The translations under genes and the position numbers were made by a program. A stretch of 64,000 nucleotides of DNA, taken from positions 21,443 to 85,442 of the forward strand of contig JAKUCV010005489.1 of the NCBI GenBank assembly GCA_028386065.3, in the 5' to 3' direction. The stretch comes from Turnera subulata. Its lineage: Eukaryota; Streptophyta; Magnoliopsida; Malpighiales; Passifloraceae. Within the stretch, counting starts at the first letter, position 1. Every line of letters starts with the position of its first letter. The notes under the pieces were generated by a model. The model did no database searches. It was given only the letters and a program-made list of their open reading frames with translations, and was not told the DNA's origin. This document shows, in pieces, positions 1-12,131 of this stretch.

Positions 1-616
1 TGGTTGTCTGATCAGACGGGACCGAGCTCGACGCACACAGTAGAGGGCTCTAATAAAATATTTAAACCTAATAACAAAGATAATAATATAAGTAATGTCA
101 AGTGATGGTTTGTAGTCTGATGATGTCTTGCTCTGTGTATTGTGGTTGTTGTTGTTTGATGCAGGTGTACTTGTAGTTGATTTGTAATTGTATATTATTG
201 GTTTATTTGTTTGCGGTGAGACAGTGGTTGGTCTCACCCCCTCACAGACTTTTACTGGTTAGCTGTTCGTTGAGCAGTGGTGCATATCAGCAGGTGGCAG
301 TGCTTTCCTTCTCGGGTCGGATCCATAGGGTGCATTACACTCATATTTGATTATGTATCTGTCTTCCGCTGCATACTCTATTTTGATATACTGAATTGTC
401 TTTATATTGCATAATTAATGATTTTTCTTGATTTTATTGTATCCCGGGGGAGAAGGGCATTTTGGCCACTTCACATGATATAATTAATCTAATGGATAAT
501 TTGGGATACGGTGTTTCAGTTGATTATATTTTCGTGTCCCGGGAATGATAAGGGCAATTTGGTCATTTTATATTTAAAGTCATTTTATACTAATAAATTG
601 GGACACGGGCGTTTTA
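1..616 (+). mobile_element. 3' part of a 5' LTR (Ty3/gypsy-like), cut by the window edge
   Basis: This stretch matches 4635-5219 almost base for base, apart from about 30 extra bases near position 50. It ends in GGGCGTTTTA, where the other copy ends in GGGCGTTTCA. Immediately after it comes a sequence resembling the initiator-tRNA primer-binding site (TTGGTAGCGGAGC). It is therefore the tail of the 5' LTR of the element whose 3' LTR is at 2140-5219. The start of this LTR lies outside the window. Confidence 0.8.
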
Positions 617-2139
617 GTTGGTAGCGGAGCAGGCTGTAGATCCTTTGGGATGCTTGGATACGTTTTGTGCTTCTGGGTGCATGAGTCTGCTCTTTTTGAG
701 TCGGTTGTTGCATTGTCATATGCATTCATATAGTGAGTCGTACTATGGATCCGGTGGAGGACACGCACCTGCTGAGGGTCGGAGTGACCCGGTATTGTTG
801 TTGAAATGATATGTTTATCTTTACAGCTTAGGCTGTTGTAAGTCTTATTTTGTGGAATATCCACTGCTTTGTCGGAGTCGGGGTAGACTCTCGATTCTTT
901 ACTTACGCTTTTGTGTCGGTGTGAGTACACCGTTGCTGCTTTTTCCTAAGTTGTTGCTGGAAGGGGGTTTCCCTACGGTAACAAGTTTGATAGTTCCTGA
1001 AATGGAACTGGCCAACACAAGTTAGAACCATCGGTTTGTTTTGGATATTACACCTGTCAAGGGATGATCTGATATGGTTCCTGTAATCTTGGTGATCATG
1101 CGATTTGTGGTCTGATTATATAATTTGAGGAATTGAAGTTACTTGTGAAATTATAATATGGATCTAATCCCGGTTGGAGTTCGAGATGATAATTTCTTGA
1201 ATTAATCTGAGGATGATATAATGATATATTTGGGAAATTGTCTTTCAACGATACTTGAGGTATTTAACTTGGTTGGGATTTGAGGTATTGATGGTGTCTG
1301 TGATATAAAGGTTTTGATCATGCATATGTTGTTGAGGTTATAGTTCATGTGCTGGATGGGGATGTCGATAATATGTTCATATTGAGGTTTGAGTTTTTGA
1401 GGTGATCTCGGGAATTGTGATTCAATTGCTAATTAGCTAATCATCTAACGAGAGATACAGTGATGTTTTGAGTTCTTTATCAAAGAAACTGTGATGTTCA
1501 TATTGATTATGGCTTGAGGACTAGAGTCATGAGTATGAGTAATGCAAGGAAGTGTAGGACTCTTTGAATCTAAGTTAGAGAGTTATAATTGTGATATTTT
1601 GGTGATTTTCGAGTATTAGTGCCTAAGGGTATGTTCAGGGAATTATACAATTTTAACTAAAATTGGTGTGTGATAAAGGAAATACTTTGAGGCTTTGGAT
1701 ATGAAATAAATATTATAGATTTTTGGTTTTGAGGTATTCACAATGGGAGTGATGATCTTGTTACTCAGGTAACAATTTTGGATTCTGTACCTGAGAATAA
1801 GCTTTGTGGATTAAAAGGTTTGATATATTGGGTTAAGTGATGATAAGTGAAATAGTTTATGGATTCTGGTATTGATATTGATGATTATGATTGGATAAGA
1901 TTCTTTGTTTAGAGCTTTGATCTTATGATCTATTGATCATGGTTGGCAAGGGTCGACGATCGACTTGGTATGTTGGAGGTCTTGCTTGGAATATGATTGA
2001 TGGTCGTGATGGTTCTACTTGGTGGTTTTGGCCAACGGTATTTTGATACCGGGTGACACTTGTTGTGTCCGTTAAGCACCTGGTGGCTTGGTTTGTTCTG
2101 TAAATTTCGAGGACGAAATTTTGTTAAGTGGGGTAGAAC
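617..2139 (+). mobile_element. Internal region of a gypsy-like element without gag-pol (LARD-like)
   Basis: The region begins with a primer-binding-site-like sequence at 618-630 and ends with a purine-rich tract (AAGTGGGGTAGAA, about 2125-2137) just before the 3' LTR. The sequence just upstream of the tract (about 2104-2124) resembles the end of Tekay/Del-type internal domains. Across 1.5 kb I see no reading frame with protease, reverse transcriptase, integrase or chromodomain motifs. Long LTRs around a short, non-coding interior fit a large retrotransposon derivative (LARD) that depends on partner proteins. A deletion derivative of an autonomous element is the alternative. Confidence 0.65.
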
Positions 2140-5100
2140 TGTAACGCCCCGATTTTTCGTTAATTGATTTTTTTTACGAAATTTTCAAAATTTTTGTAAT
2201 TTAATTTCTAATTTTACCCTTGCGGGATTTCTGGTCAAGAAAATGGTATCTATTAATTTATTTTCCTTAGAAACGTTAATTGTACTTTAAGGATTAATCC
2301 TTAGACGGATTCTGTGAGAACGATTGGAATCCCGGGGTGAAATAATGAGTGTATAGTGTTTATATTTAAACTACGTCGTTTGGTGTTTAGGGAAGGAAAA
2401 AAAAAATGCCGTTGACCGAGCAGGGCTAGTTGACCAAGCCAGAGACCAAAACGACGTCGTTTTGGCCTCGGCTGGAACTCAAGCCCTAACCTCTCTTTTC
2501 TTTTCTTTCCACTCTCTTCTTCTTTCCGGGTTTCTTTTTCGCCGCCACTACCTGGTTTCTCTCCCACAATCTTCCATGAATCCCCTCAAACTCTCCCTCT
2601 CTTTTCTTTCTTTTTCCCTCTTCTTCCCTCAGCCCCAACTTTCCCTTTCCTCTCTGGAATGGACGACGCCGTACTTGTTGCTCTGTTCTTTGGAGCCGCC
2701 GCTTCCTCCACCTCGTCGTGCGCGGTGGCTGCTGCAGTGGAGAGGAAGGACGCGCGTGGAAGCCCGACGAATAGGGTGTCATCGCCGCCGCTTCGTGTCT
2801 CTCCCTTTCTACCTAATAGTAACTGCCGCTGCAAAGATGGAGGTGGCTCCGGGACTCTTCTGCTCGTGCGAGGACGAGAGCAACAAGAGGTCGCTGCCAT
2901 CGCCATCGTCTTCCATCGACTGGTCGATTTGGTTGTTCTGGTTTAGCTCCACCGGCGGTGTGGTGGTGGTCAGTTGTGCAGAGGTTATGGTTCTGGTCGG
3001 TTTTGTGTTCTTGGCAAGGAATGATGGCCGGGACTTTGGTAGAGGATTCCGGGCAGTGGGTTGCAGAGCTCGGCATTGTAGTTCAGCCAGGTTCAGGCCT
3101 TTGAGTTTTGGTTCCGGTAAGTGCTCCGACGATTCCTTCCTTTTAATCCCGAGTTGGGTTACAATTATTACTGGTGTTTTGGTGTTGGCTCGGTTGTATG
3201 GTTTGGTATTGGATTGGTCACGGGAGTTAATTTTTTGGTGATTCATTGGGTTTCAGTTCATGGTAAGCCGTGGAACGTTGAACTATGATTTCAATATGGT
3301 GTCAACAAATTCAATATTATAAAACTAGGAGTATAACCTTATATGAACCTCCATAACAAGTTTTCCAAGTAGTTAGTGCCGCTCACGGGCCAACTGCTTA
3401 GTTAATAAAATATGTGTATTTTCGTCTTGGCATTGTTGTTGGTTTGGCAGAACGTGTGCTTGCTGGAATTAATTTGAGAATGACTGTTGTGTTGCATTTT
3501 GGCACTAATGACGTCATGGGGTAGCATTTCTGGAATATATAAGTATAGTTTTGTAGCAAATGTTCACAGGGGAGTTTATAAAAGTAAAGTGACTTAGCTC
3601 TTTGGTCCCTTCTAGTTCTTGTGTCTTTTACTTATTCTTATGCAACATAACACGTGGATTTTAGCCTTCCTAGGCCGACAGGGAGATATTAAATCTTGAT
3701 GCGGCATTGTCTTGGTTGATGGCAATTCTCCTGTAAAAATAATAAAAAATAATAAGTAAAGGTTTGTTCTAGGTCCACTAGTGCGTTTCACATGGGTACA
3801 AAGTGATTGAACTAAGTTCTGTTAGTTAACCATGACATGGATTGTGTACTAGGAAGTTGACACTCACTAGAAATTGTTTTATTTATGATGCTTGTTAGCA
3901 TGGACTTTATGCATGAACATTTGGTTGTTGCCTCATATGTGACCGTGCTGGGTAAATTTATAGGAATGATGAAGTAGAATGGACACTAGCTTGCAAGGCG
4001 ATCTTAACAGTCCAAGTGAGGACTTATAAACCTTTGTATGCATTACTGCCTACAATGCTCGGTTAATTGTCTTGGTATATAATGTGGTATTATTTGTTTG
4101 GTCTTGAATGTTGTATGCATGCTTGCCTGTTGTGCTGATGTTGCTATTTGCAAAGTGAATTTTGTTGATGATACCTATGACGTGGTGTGCCTGATTATGT
4201 GACCTGTTGTCTGATGTGATGTATTGTGCCTGTCTAGCATGACTTGTTTGGTTATGATAAACACATGAGATATAGATTTGTGGTTTGTGTGGTGGACTGT
4301 GGGTTGGGGGCCCGGACTTGAGAATAAGATATTAAATCCACACAACACTGTTTGATCACAACTTATGGTACAACTCTTAAAACATTATTGAGAATAACGA
4401 ACTATAATAATTCTACTGTGGGGCTGTTGACCGGTTGGTTCGAGCGGGAAGTGATACCCCTCGGGATTTCATGCGGTTTTGCATGGTATATGCGGTTTAG
4501 CATATGGGTCTGTTATGACCGGTTCTACCTCCCTCTTTCTACCTCCCCTTTTCTATCTCCCTCTTTCTCTCTGTCCGTCTCTCTCTCTATGATGGTATTG
4601 GGCTTTGCCCTGAATATTTTTGGGCTTATGCCCTGGTTGTCTGATCAGACGCGACCAAGCTCGACGCACACAGTAGAGAAAGATAATAATATAAGTAATG
4701 TCAAGTGATGGTTTGTAGTCTGATGATGTCTTGCTCTGTGTATTGTGGTTGTTGTTGTTTGATGCCGGTGTACTTGTAGTTGATTTGTAATTGTATATTA
4801 TTGGTTTATTTGTTTGCGATGAGACAGTGGTTGGTCTCACCCCCTCACAGACTTTTACAGGTTAGCTGTTCGTTGAGCAGTGGTGCATATCAGCAGGTGG
4901 CAGTGCATTTCTTCTCGGGTCGGATCCATAGGGTGCATTACATTCATATTTGATTATGTATTTGTCTTCCGCTGCATACTCTATTTTGATATACTGAATT
5001 GTCTTTATATTGCATAATTAATGATTTTTCTTGATTTTATTGTATCCCGGGAGAGAAGGGCATTTTGGCCACTTCACATGATATAATTAATCTAATGGAT

Positions 5101-5219
5101 AATTTGGGATACGGTGTTTCAGTTGATTATATTTTCGTGTCCCGGGAATGATAAGGGTAATTTGGTCATTTTATATTTAAAGTCATTTTATACAAATAAA
5201 TTGGGACACGGGCGTTTCA
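2140..5219 (+). mobile_element. 3' LTR of a gypsy-like element, about 3.1 kb
   Basis: The LTR starts with TGTAACGCCCCG directly after the polypurine tract and ends with GGGCGTTTCA at 5219. Its last 585 bases repeat the window's first 616. The CT-rich stretch 2460-2900 and the TTCCGGTAAG-type sequence near 3113 look like transcribed leader sequence. A 259-codon open frame at 2462-3241 has no recognisable domain and is probably chance. At 3.1 kb this is a long LTR. I could not confirm a target-site duplication because the left end is outside the window. Confidence 0.7.
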
Positions 5220-6269
5220 TGGTTAGAGACTGTTTTGTGGTGGCCATGATCGGGTTACTTGATATAGGGATGTTGATCCCGGTTTGATATTTGGGATGCT
5301 GATCCCGGTTTGATATTTGGGATGTTGATCCCGATTTGATATTGTTGGGATGTTGATCCCTGGTTCTGTTTTGATCTGGCACCAGAAACAGGTTGATAAC
5401 CAGGTACGACCCTAGCTTATCCCGTGACAGGCCCAATCATTTGTGAGAATTGGATTTTGGTACGGCTAAAGGCGGTAGTTTGGGTCCGTAACGACCCTGT
5501 GATTATGGTTTGGCCCGTAACGGCCTGTGATTTGATTTGGACCCATAACGGTCCTGTGTTGTTCTTTTTACCGCGGCACGACCAACTCTTGTTTCGTGGC
5601 TTGGGATTCTTTTGGAGGAATTAGTTACATTAACTTGGAAGTTTGGTATCAGGAGATCTCATAGTATGACCCGGTCGGGTGTGGAGATGTGGAGTCTCGT
5701 CGTTGTTGTCATGTTATTCGTGATGTTATGCTTTTGAGCATTGTTGTTCCTCTTTGGATGATATTGTATTTTGTTATGATTATGGTTGCTCTATTGACTC
5801 TGTGGTATGATTTTCTCATACGTGAATTTGGGTTTGGTGTTCAATTGTGACTTGGTTATTATTGGTTGCTTGTATATGTATTTTTGCTTATGGATTTTAC
5901 CCGGTGAGCACTTCGGACTCACCCCTCGCCTGCGTGACTCGGTCACGTATGGGAAGTTGCGGTGTACCCTCGGACAGGACTCGAATCCATTAGATTGCAT
6001 CAGGTTTTACATATGGTGTCTTAAGATTATAATTGCTTCCGCTGTGCAATAATTTGGGTTCCTGGGTTTGGGTGATGTGTTTTGATGTTGGGCCGAAGGG
6101 CCAGATTTCTGATGTTTATTTTGATTACATTGGGCCGTTAGGCCGGTTTCTCTGTTATATTCATTGATATTATCTTTGGGCTGTTGGGCCATGTCTCGTG
6201 TTGTATTTACTGTTGTACAGTTCCGGCACGTGTTTACTGAGACTAGTAAATACGGATCGGGGCGTTTCA
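5220..6269 (+). mobile_element. Tail of a second, related gypsy LTR
   Basis: This block abuts the previous LTR and ends with its own GGGGCGTTTCA terminus, the same ending as the neighbouring LTR. It contains short tandem repeats and no coding frame. It is most simply a truncated LTR of a related Ty3/gypsy element into or beside which the first element inserted. Its left part is missing or displaced. Confidence 0.5.
5267..5372 (+). repeat. 26-bp tandem repeat inside an LTR fragment, 4 copies
   Basis: Four copies of a 26-base unit containing GGGATGTTGATCCC start at 5267, 5293, 5319 and 5347. Each unit holds a small palindrome (GGGAT...ATCCC). A second, looser repeat of about 34 bases around the word GTAACG follows at about 5489-5560. 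Confidence 0.8.
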
Positions 6270-6890
6270 CAATTAATTAAAAACCTAAAATCTTTATTGC
6301 AGGTGGTTAATTGAATTAAATTAGGATTACAGGTGGTTAATTGATTAAAAAAAAGTTCAGGTGGTGAGTTAAAAATGAACTAGAATTCAGGGGCCAAAAT
6401 GTAATTTAACATGATTAAGACAGGTGGCGTGCATCCATCGACCGTCGCTTCCGTTAGTACAGGAGACGAAATCCGTTTGGAGGTGGCTAATTGAATTAAA
6501 TCGAGAATACAAGTGGTCGATTAATGAAAAAAAAAGTTCAAGAGTCAAAAATAAACTAAAATTTAGGGAGTCAAAATGTAATTAACCCGTCCAGTACCAT
6601 AGGGCAAGTTCTTTTTTTGGTCAATGACCGGGAAGTATATTAAAAATATACGTGAGCTGAATACATAATTAGAAGACGTTAGCTCAATTCGCCTTCTATC
6701 TTATACAAGAAACATGATAAACAAGTTCTTCTTCTTCACAGGCGAACGTGATTTGAAGGTGATTATTGCAGAAACCCAAATACAATTACAAGGGTAACTA
6801 AGCAAAAAAGCCCAGTCTAGAAATGTCAGTGGGCCAGATCAGATTAGCGCGCAGCCCAGAATCAATATTAGGTCGAATTGAACAACAGTG
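6270..6890. repeat. Intergenic DNA with a diverged direct repeat of about 100 bp
   Basis: The segment around 6300-6405 recurs in diverged form at about 6480-6590. Shared words include GGTGG(T/C)TAATTGAATTAAAT, AAAAAAGTTCA and AAAATGTAATT. I see no coding potential. It separates the retroelement debris from the UCH promoter region. Confidence 0.6.
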
Positions 6891-7311
6891 TCACACCCGA
6901 GGCTCCGGAAGCCAAGACAAACGTCGCCGTTTTCCCTTAAACCGATAAAGACCAAGACCTAATAATAATAAAAATAATAATAATAATAATATTCCATCAT
7001 CCATCCCCTCTTTCTTCCTCTTCTTCCTCCTCCCTCACTCCAAATCAGACGCACACCACAGAGACGGACAAACAAAAGCCTCCTACCCTATTTTCGGCGG
7101 CTTGAGCTACACCGGTGGTAAATTATTCCCTAGATCAGTAATATAACCCTCCAATTCCATTGTTTCTTTTTTATATTTGTATATATATATATATATATAC
7201 TAGTCGATGGGGGTATTTTCTACTTAATGGTGATTTCCTCAATTTTTTTTTTATTTTATATGTGGGTTTTTGTTGTTTTGTTGCAGCTTCTTTCTGTTCC
7301 TATCTCTAATC
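6891..7311 (+). promoter_or_regulatory. Presumed promoter and 5' leader of the UCH gene, with a leader intron
   Basis: An AT-rich trinucleotide run (about 6960-6990) is followed by a CT-rich stretch, typical of plant 5' leaders. A plausible non-coding exon ends at about 7114 (ACCG then GTGGTA). The acceptor TTGTTGCAG ends at 7286, 25 bases before the start codon. I did not find an unambiguous TATA box. The intron assignment rests on the splice words only. Confidence 0.45.
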
Positions 7312-10072
7312 ATGTCTTGGTGCACTATCGAGTCTGATCCTGGTATGCCCTCTTCTCTTGTTTCTTCTTCTTCTTCAGCTTTTCAGATACGTGGCGAGGG
7401 TAGCATACTTGCTGCTGCTTCTTCTTCTTCTTCTTCTTCTTCTTCTTCTTCGAGCTATACTAAAAATTTTGTGGTTTTAGTTATATCCGGGGAGTGATGA
7501 ATTGTTTATTGTGGAAGATGGATTACAGGTTGTTTGTTTCTATTTGGTGTGTGTCGAATGTGTTTGGTAGTCCTTAGCAATTTATTACAACAAGGGATCT
7601 CTTTATAACAAGCCTGGAGCTTTTGGCCCAAAATTTCTTTGGAGAATGCTTTTCGATTAACTCTACCCTTGGAAATATTTCTTTGTTTTGTATGCTTCTC
7701 AATGAAAAGCTTTTTTTCTTTTTTTTTTTTTTTTTGCCTGTATTTTCAGGGGTTTTTACAGAACTTATACAACAGATGCAAGTTAAGGGTGTGCAGGTAC
7801 CTTCTTTCTGTTCGTTTTTTTTTTTTTTAAATGCATGGGATGCTATATTTTTAGTTGCAATATAAGCCATTGGCTATTTTATATGTACTAAAACCAGTTC
7901 TATTGCCCTTCTATTTATATTAGGAATGTGTGTTTGTTTCTCGCAGGTCTTTTAGTTATGTTTTAAGGAAATTAATATTGTTTGCTTTCTCATTCTTAAC
8001 ACTTAGACTTTCTCTTGCTTACCAGAAAAAATATGTAACACAATCTACTACGGTCATGATGGGTGTGGAACCCTAGTCTCATATGGCTTTGTGTTTGATA
8101 TTTACTAGCATTCATATCAATTTGAAAACATAGAATTATTTGTCCAACTCTTTCCTTCTGTAATATTCTTCATCTTTTAAATTTCCATATGGAAAGGTCG
8201 CAAGTTCTTACTTCTGCCCTCAACTTCTCTCTTTCATCTCCCCTTTGCATCTCCGTCAAAAACCAAAGTCTGGGCATGGTCAATATATGTCTTCGGGTGT
8301 ATCTTTCATACATCTTCTAGGTTGTATTCTGCCTCACTGTTAGTTTTCTGTCACTGGCATGAATCCTTTCTGTGGAGAAGCTTGTGTCTATGATAAGATG
8401 AGGCAGAGATGTAAGGGATATGAGCAGAAAGTGAAGGGAGAACGGAGGTCTAGTGTGAGATAATACAGAGATACGAGGCATATGGAGCAGAAAGTGAAGG
8501 GAAGTGAACGGGGAAGGGAAAAGGGAAGTGGAGCACATTTAGTGATGGGTTTAGAAAAATAAGGAATAACTTCTTTTTTTTACACTGTTGTGTCTTTTTT
8601 CCTTGGACATCTTAGGCAACTAATGTTGATTTTCATCATGTAAAATTGGGCAATCTTAACCTACCACACCATAAATCCGGATAGAGATACACATCATACA
8701 AATATGTAAATGTGCATATATGACACATCTCTAGGTCTTCCCTGCTTGTTTAAATGTGCAATTCTTAGATAGTGGGACGCTATCCATCCCCACGCCTTCT
8801 GTCTCATGTGTACCAATACCATACTTGTTTATTATACCATCCAAAGTTATAGACTTGTTGCTTTTAGTCTTTGTCATGAGTTTTATATTGTCATTTTTCT
8901 GCAGAGGATATGTTATCTTTTCATTACATTGTGTTTGAATGTGATATCTTGAATGTGCCAGGTTGAGGAATTGTATTCTCTGGACCTCGATTCTCTTGAC
9001 AGTCTTAGGTTAGTTTTGTATTTCAGTTGTACCATCTCATCCATTAAAAGACGACTGTTGTTGTCATGCTAGTATGTGATGTTTTTCTTCCATATATCTT
9101 TAATAGGCCTGTATATGGGTTGATTTTCCTCTTCAAATGGCGGCCTGGAGAAAAAGAAGACCGTCTTGTTATCAAGGATCCAAACCCCAACCTCTTCTTT
9201 GCCAGTCAGGTCAGTTTCCACGAGATTCATTATTGATGCTTACAAATGGTATAATCAACTTTTATAGATAGGTTCTCTTCTTTCTTTGATAGGTCATCAA
9301 CAATGCCTGTGCAACGCAAGCAATTTTGTCTATCTTAATGAACTGTCCTGATATTGACATTGGCCCAGAACTGTTAAAATTGAAAGAATTCACCAAGAAT
9401 TTTCCACCTGAACTTAAAGGTCTGGCAATTAACAACAGTGAAGCTATCCGAGTAGCCCATAACAGTTTTGGCAGGGCTGAACCTTTTGTTCCTGAGGAGC
9501 AAAGAGCGTCAGGCAAAGATGATGATGTGTACCACTTTATAAGTTATCTACCTGTTGATGGAGTGCTCTACGAGCTTGATGGACTGAAAGAGGGACCCAT
9601 CAGCCTTGGCCAGTGCACTGGTGGGCCTGGTGATTTAGATTGGTTGCGTGTGGTGCAACCAGTGATCCAGGAACGCATTGAGAGGTATTCCAAAAGTGAG
9701 ATAAGATTTAATCTTATGGCTGTTATAAAAAATAGGAAAGAAATGTTTACTGCTGAGCTCAAGGAGCTCCAGAAGAAGAGAGAGCGTATTTTGCAGCAGC
9801 TGAGTATCATCCATGCGAACAAACTGGTGGACAGCAGCAGCGAAGAAGCATCGCTAAACCAATCACTATCTGAAGTTAATGCTGGAATTGAGAATGCCAC
9901 TGAGAAGATTTTGATGGAAGAGGAAAAATTTAAGAAATGGAGGACTGAAAATATTCGCCGGAAGCATAATTATATACCGTTTTTATTTAACTTCCTCAAG
10001 ATTCTTGCTGAAAAGAAGCAGCTGAAGCCCCTAATTGAAAAGGCCAAGCAGAAAACTGGAAGCTCCAAGTAA
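7312..10072 (+). CDS. UCH2: Ubiquitin carboxyl-terminal hydrolase, UCH37/UCH-L5 type
   Basis: This is a cysteine deubiquitinase of peptidase family C12, which removes ubiquitin from small adducts or chains. The animal relative UCH37 acts at the proteasome and with INO80. Coding exons read as 7312-7342, 7750-7796, 8962-9008, 9107-9209 and 9293-10072, all with GT-AG introns, joining in frame to 335 residues. The catalytic set is complete: Gln76, Cys82 in NNACATQA, His157 in VYHFISY and Asp172 in YELDG. The spacings match UCH-L5 (Cys-His about 75, His-Asp 15). A charged, coiled-coil-prone C-terminal half (about residues 220-335) ends in a basic tail, as in the UCH37-like domain. Length agrees with Arabidopsis UCH1/UCH2; choosing UCH2 over UCH1 is inference. 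The last exon is uninterrupted from the catalytic Cys onward. No defects are seen. Confidence 0.93.
7413..7452 (+). repeat. (CTT)n microsatellite in UCH intron 1
   Basis: About a dozen TTC/CTT triplets lie within the first coding intron of the UCH gene. They create a serine-rich open frame that reads through the true donor at 7343, so that frame is not protein. Confidence 0.85.
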
Positions 10073-11248
10073 AGGTGTTTTTGGGGTCAGGCATTGTACC
10101 GCAACTTTTCAATGTGCACTTCTAATTATCTTTTAAGAGAAATTGTTCCCATACTACTTTGGGTTGTAACAGCACATGTTGAGACTACCAACAGGTAGTG
10201 GAACGTTAGTTAATGAGAGGTATTGCAACACTTGTGCGTTTTTGCTGGACCCTGAGAACATGGTGGTTGGTTTTGGTTCATGCTTGTCTACGATACTAGT
10301 TGCAACGGGAATGCCTGGTTTGAGAATGTACTTGCAGGTGAAATATGATATATGATCACAAAAGCAAACTTCAGGAAGATCAGTTAAAACGCCACATTTG
10401 ATTCGATGTCAGCTGATTGTGGCAAGAAGTCATAAGATATTAGTTCTTTTAATGTCGCCTGATATGGGTTAAACCCTTTTATGTACGAGTTTCTCATTTG
10501 CACCCATTATATACTTTGGACTTTTTGTGTCCATTTTGTGTAACTCGAATTTTGGTTTTTTGGTTTTTGTCCCTCTTGTGTATCTCGGACAATAATGTGG
10601 CCATTTGCCTGTCTAGGTCTACTTGACAAAAATTTGTGGGGCACATCATTTTTTTTTCAGATTTTTTCCCTAGGTTTCTCCATAAGGAGCCAATAGTATC
10701 GGAACACGTATTAGGTATTTGGGATAAATGAGAAATTTCAGATACATAAGAGGTGTTTAACCCCAAATCCAATTATACAACCACTTGGTATATCCAATTG
10801 GAACCAATTCTAGAGCATTTTAGTGGCTTGTGTGTGTCAAAGTTTACCAAAAAAAATCCTACATTGTCAAAAATATATATATATCTTGGAACAAAGTTTA
10901 ATTGTCGGCATTCACTAGGACATAACAATTTTGCGCCCATACACACAGACACATATCAATCAATGTAAGTAAATCTAAATGAAATTAAAAAATACACCCA
11001 TTTGCTTTGGAGTTAAAATTGATGACTAAATAACATTATTTAATTAAAAAATGAATTCAATACAAACTAAATTAGTAACAAAGAAATAAATTAATTTTTT
11101 TACCAAGAAAAGGAAATAAATTGAGTTTTGGAAATGAATTCAATCCATCCATACCAAACCGGCTGTTATAGACTCTTACGTCTTCTACCAGCCTACAAGC
11201 TCTAACATTTATTGGAATTATGTTATGGAATGTAAATTAGGCTTTATA
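10073..11248. other. UCH 3' region and AT-rich intergenic DNA
   Basis: The first few hundred bases after the UCH stop are probably 3' UTR. The rest becomes progressively AT-rich. I see no gene, no clear repeat family and no RNA gene here. Confidence 0.5.
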
Positions 11249-11819
11249 TGTGACGGAATCCCACATCGGAAAGGAAGGGGAAGGTCTTGGGCCACATGTA
11301 GAGGGTGTTGTACACCCTACTAGGTTGACCTTTTGGGGAGAGGGTAATGACCCCATGACAAGTGGTGGCGGAGCCGACCCGACCCAACTCCGATGTCACG
11401 CCAAGCGCTCCGTGGGGACGGAGTAGGCAGGGTGCCCGGTCGACGACGAGGGCGTCGTCGGATTCGGTGGGGGAGAATGTGACGGAATCCCACATCGGAA
11501 AGGAAGGGGAAGGTCTTGGGCCATATATACAGGGGTGCTGCATACCCCACTAGGTTGACCTTTTGGGGAGAGGGTAATGACCCCGTGACAAGTGGTAGCG
11601 GAGCCGACCCGACCCAACTCCGATGTCACGCCAAGCGCTCCGTGGGGACGGAGTAGGGAGGGTGCTCGGTCGACGACGAGGGCGTCGTCGGATTCGGTGG
11701 GGGAGAATGTGACGGAATCCCACATCGGAAAGGAAGGGGAAGGTCTTGGGCTATATGTAGAGGGTGCTGCACACCCTACTAGGTTGACCTTTTGGGGAGA
11801 TGGTAATGACCCCGTGACA
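11249..11819 (+). mobile_element. TRIM retrotransposon with three LTRs and two internal regions
   Basis: Three near-identical LTRs (11249-11360, 11478-11590, 11708-11819; 112-113 bp) alternate with two 117-bp internal regions. Each LTR starts TGTGACGG and ends in TGACA. Each internal region opens with a primer-binding-site-like GTGG(T/C)(G/A)GCGGAGCC and closes with the purine tract GGTGGGGGAGAA. The array is flanked by the 5-bp duplication TTATA (11244-11248 and 11820-11824). No protein is encoded. One LTR-internal-LTR unit would be only about 342 bp, small even for a TRIM. The extra unit probably came from unequal recombination between LTRs or from integration of a multimer. Confidence 0.92.
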
Positions 11820-11824
11820 TTATA
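11820..11824 (+). repeat. Right target-site duplication of the TRIM (TTATA)
   Basis: TTATA here equals the five bases just left of the first LTR (11244-11248). This defines the insertion boundaries exactly. Confidence 0.88.
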
Positions 11825-11923
11825 TGTGGTATAAGCTAACAGATATCTGTCCTCCACTATTTTGTTAATGCACTCCACTCTCACCTTTCCTTTTTAGTTT
11901 CACAATGACAAAATTACCCTATC

Positions 11924-12121
11924 TGTTATAAAACGTGGTGTTTTAGTGGATGTCATTAACCAACTATTACACCCACCATATTACTCTCCATCTTCTATAT
12001 ATTGTACTGATTTGTTTGGTGTGTATGAAAATAATAAAAGGGAATAAAAACTGAGCTCTGAATTGCTCTTCCTCCTCACCTTTCTTCTTCTTCCTCTTCT
12101 TCACTTACTCTATTTACAACA
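11924..12121 (+). repeat. 5' LTR of the 6.4-kb copia element
   Basis: This 198-bp LTR differs from its partner at 18125-18322 at three positions. It carries an AT-rich TATA-like stretch (TTCTATATATTG, near 11995) and a CT-rich end. Confidence 0.92.
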
Positions 12122-12131
12122 CGTTATCAGC

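Noticed and set aside
2462..3241. 259-codon open frame as a gene
   Set aside because: It lies wholly inside the long LTR, is rich in Ser/Leu/Phe from CT-rich DNA and has no domain. Overlapping open frames exist on the other strand.
7270..7497. Serine-rich 75-codon frame including the UCH start
   Set aside because: It reads through the GT donor at 7343 into a (CTT)n run. The spliced reading gives the conserved UCH protein.
11249..11819. Cassandra-type TRIM with 5S rRNA promoter
   Set aside because: The LTRs are shorter than Cassandra LTRs and I could not find the 5S internal promoter words. The CCCACATCGG start alone is shared by several TRIM families.
11362..11884. Open frames over the TRIM array
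   Set aside because: They repeat with the 229-bp unit, cross LTR boundaries and run on both strands.
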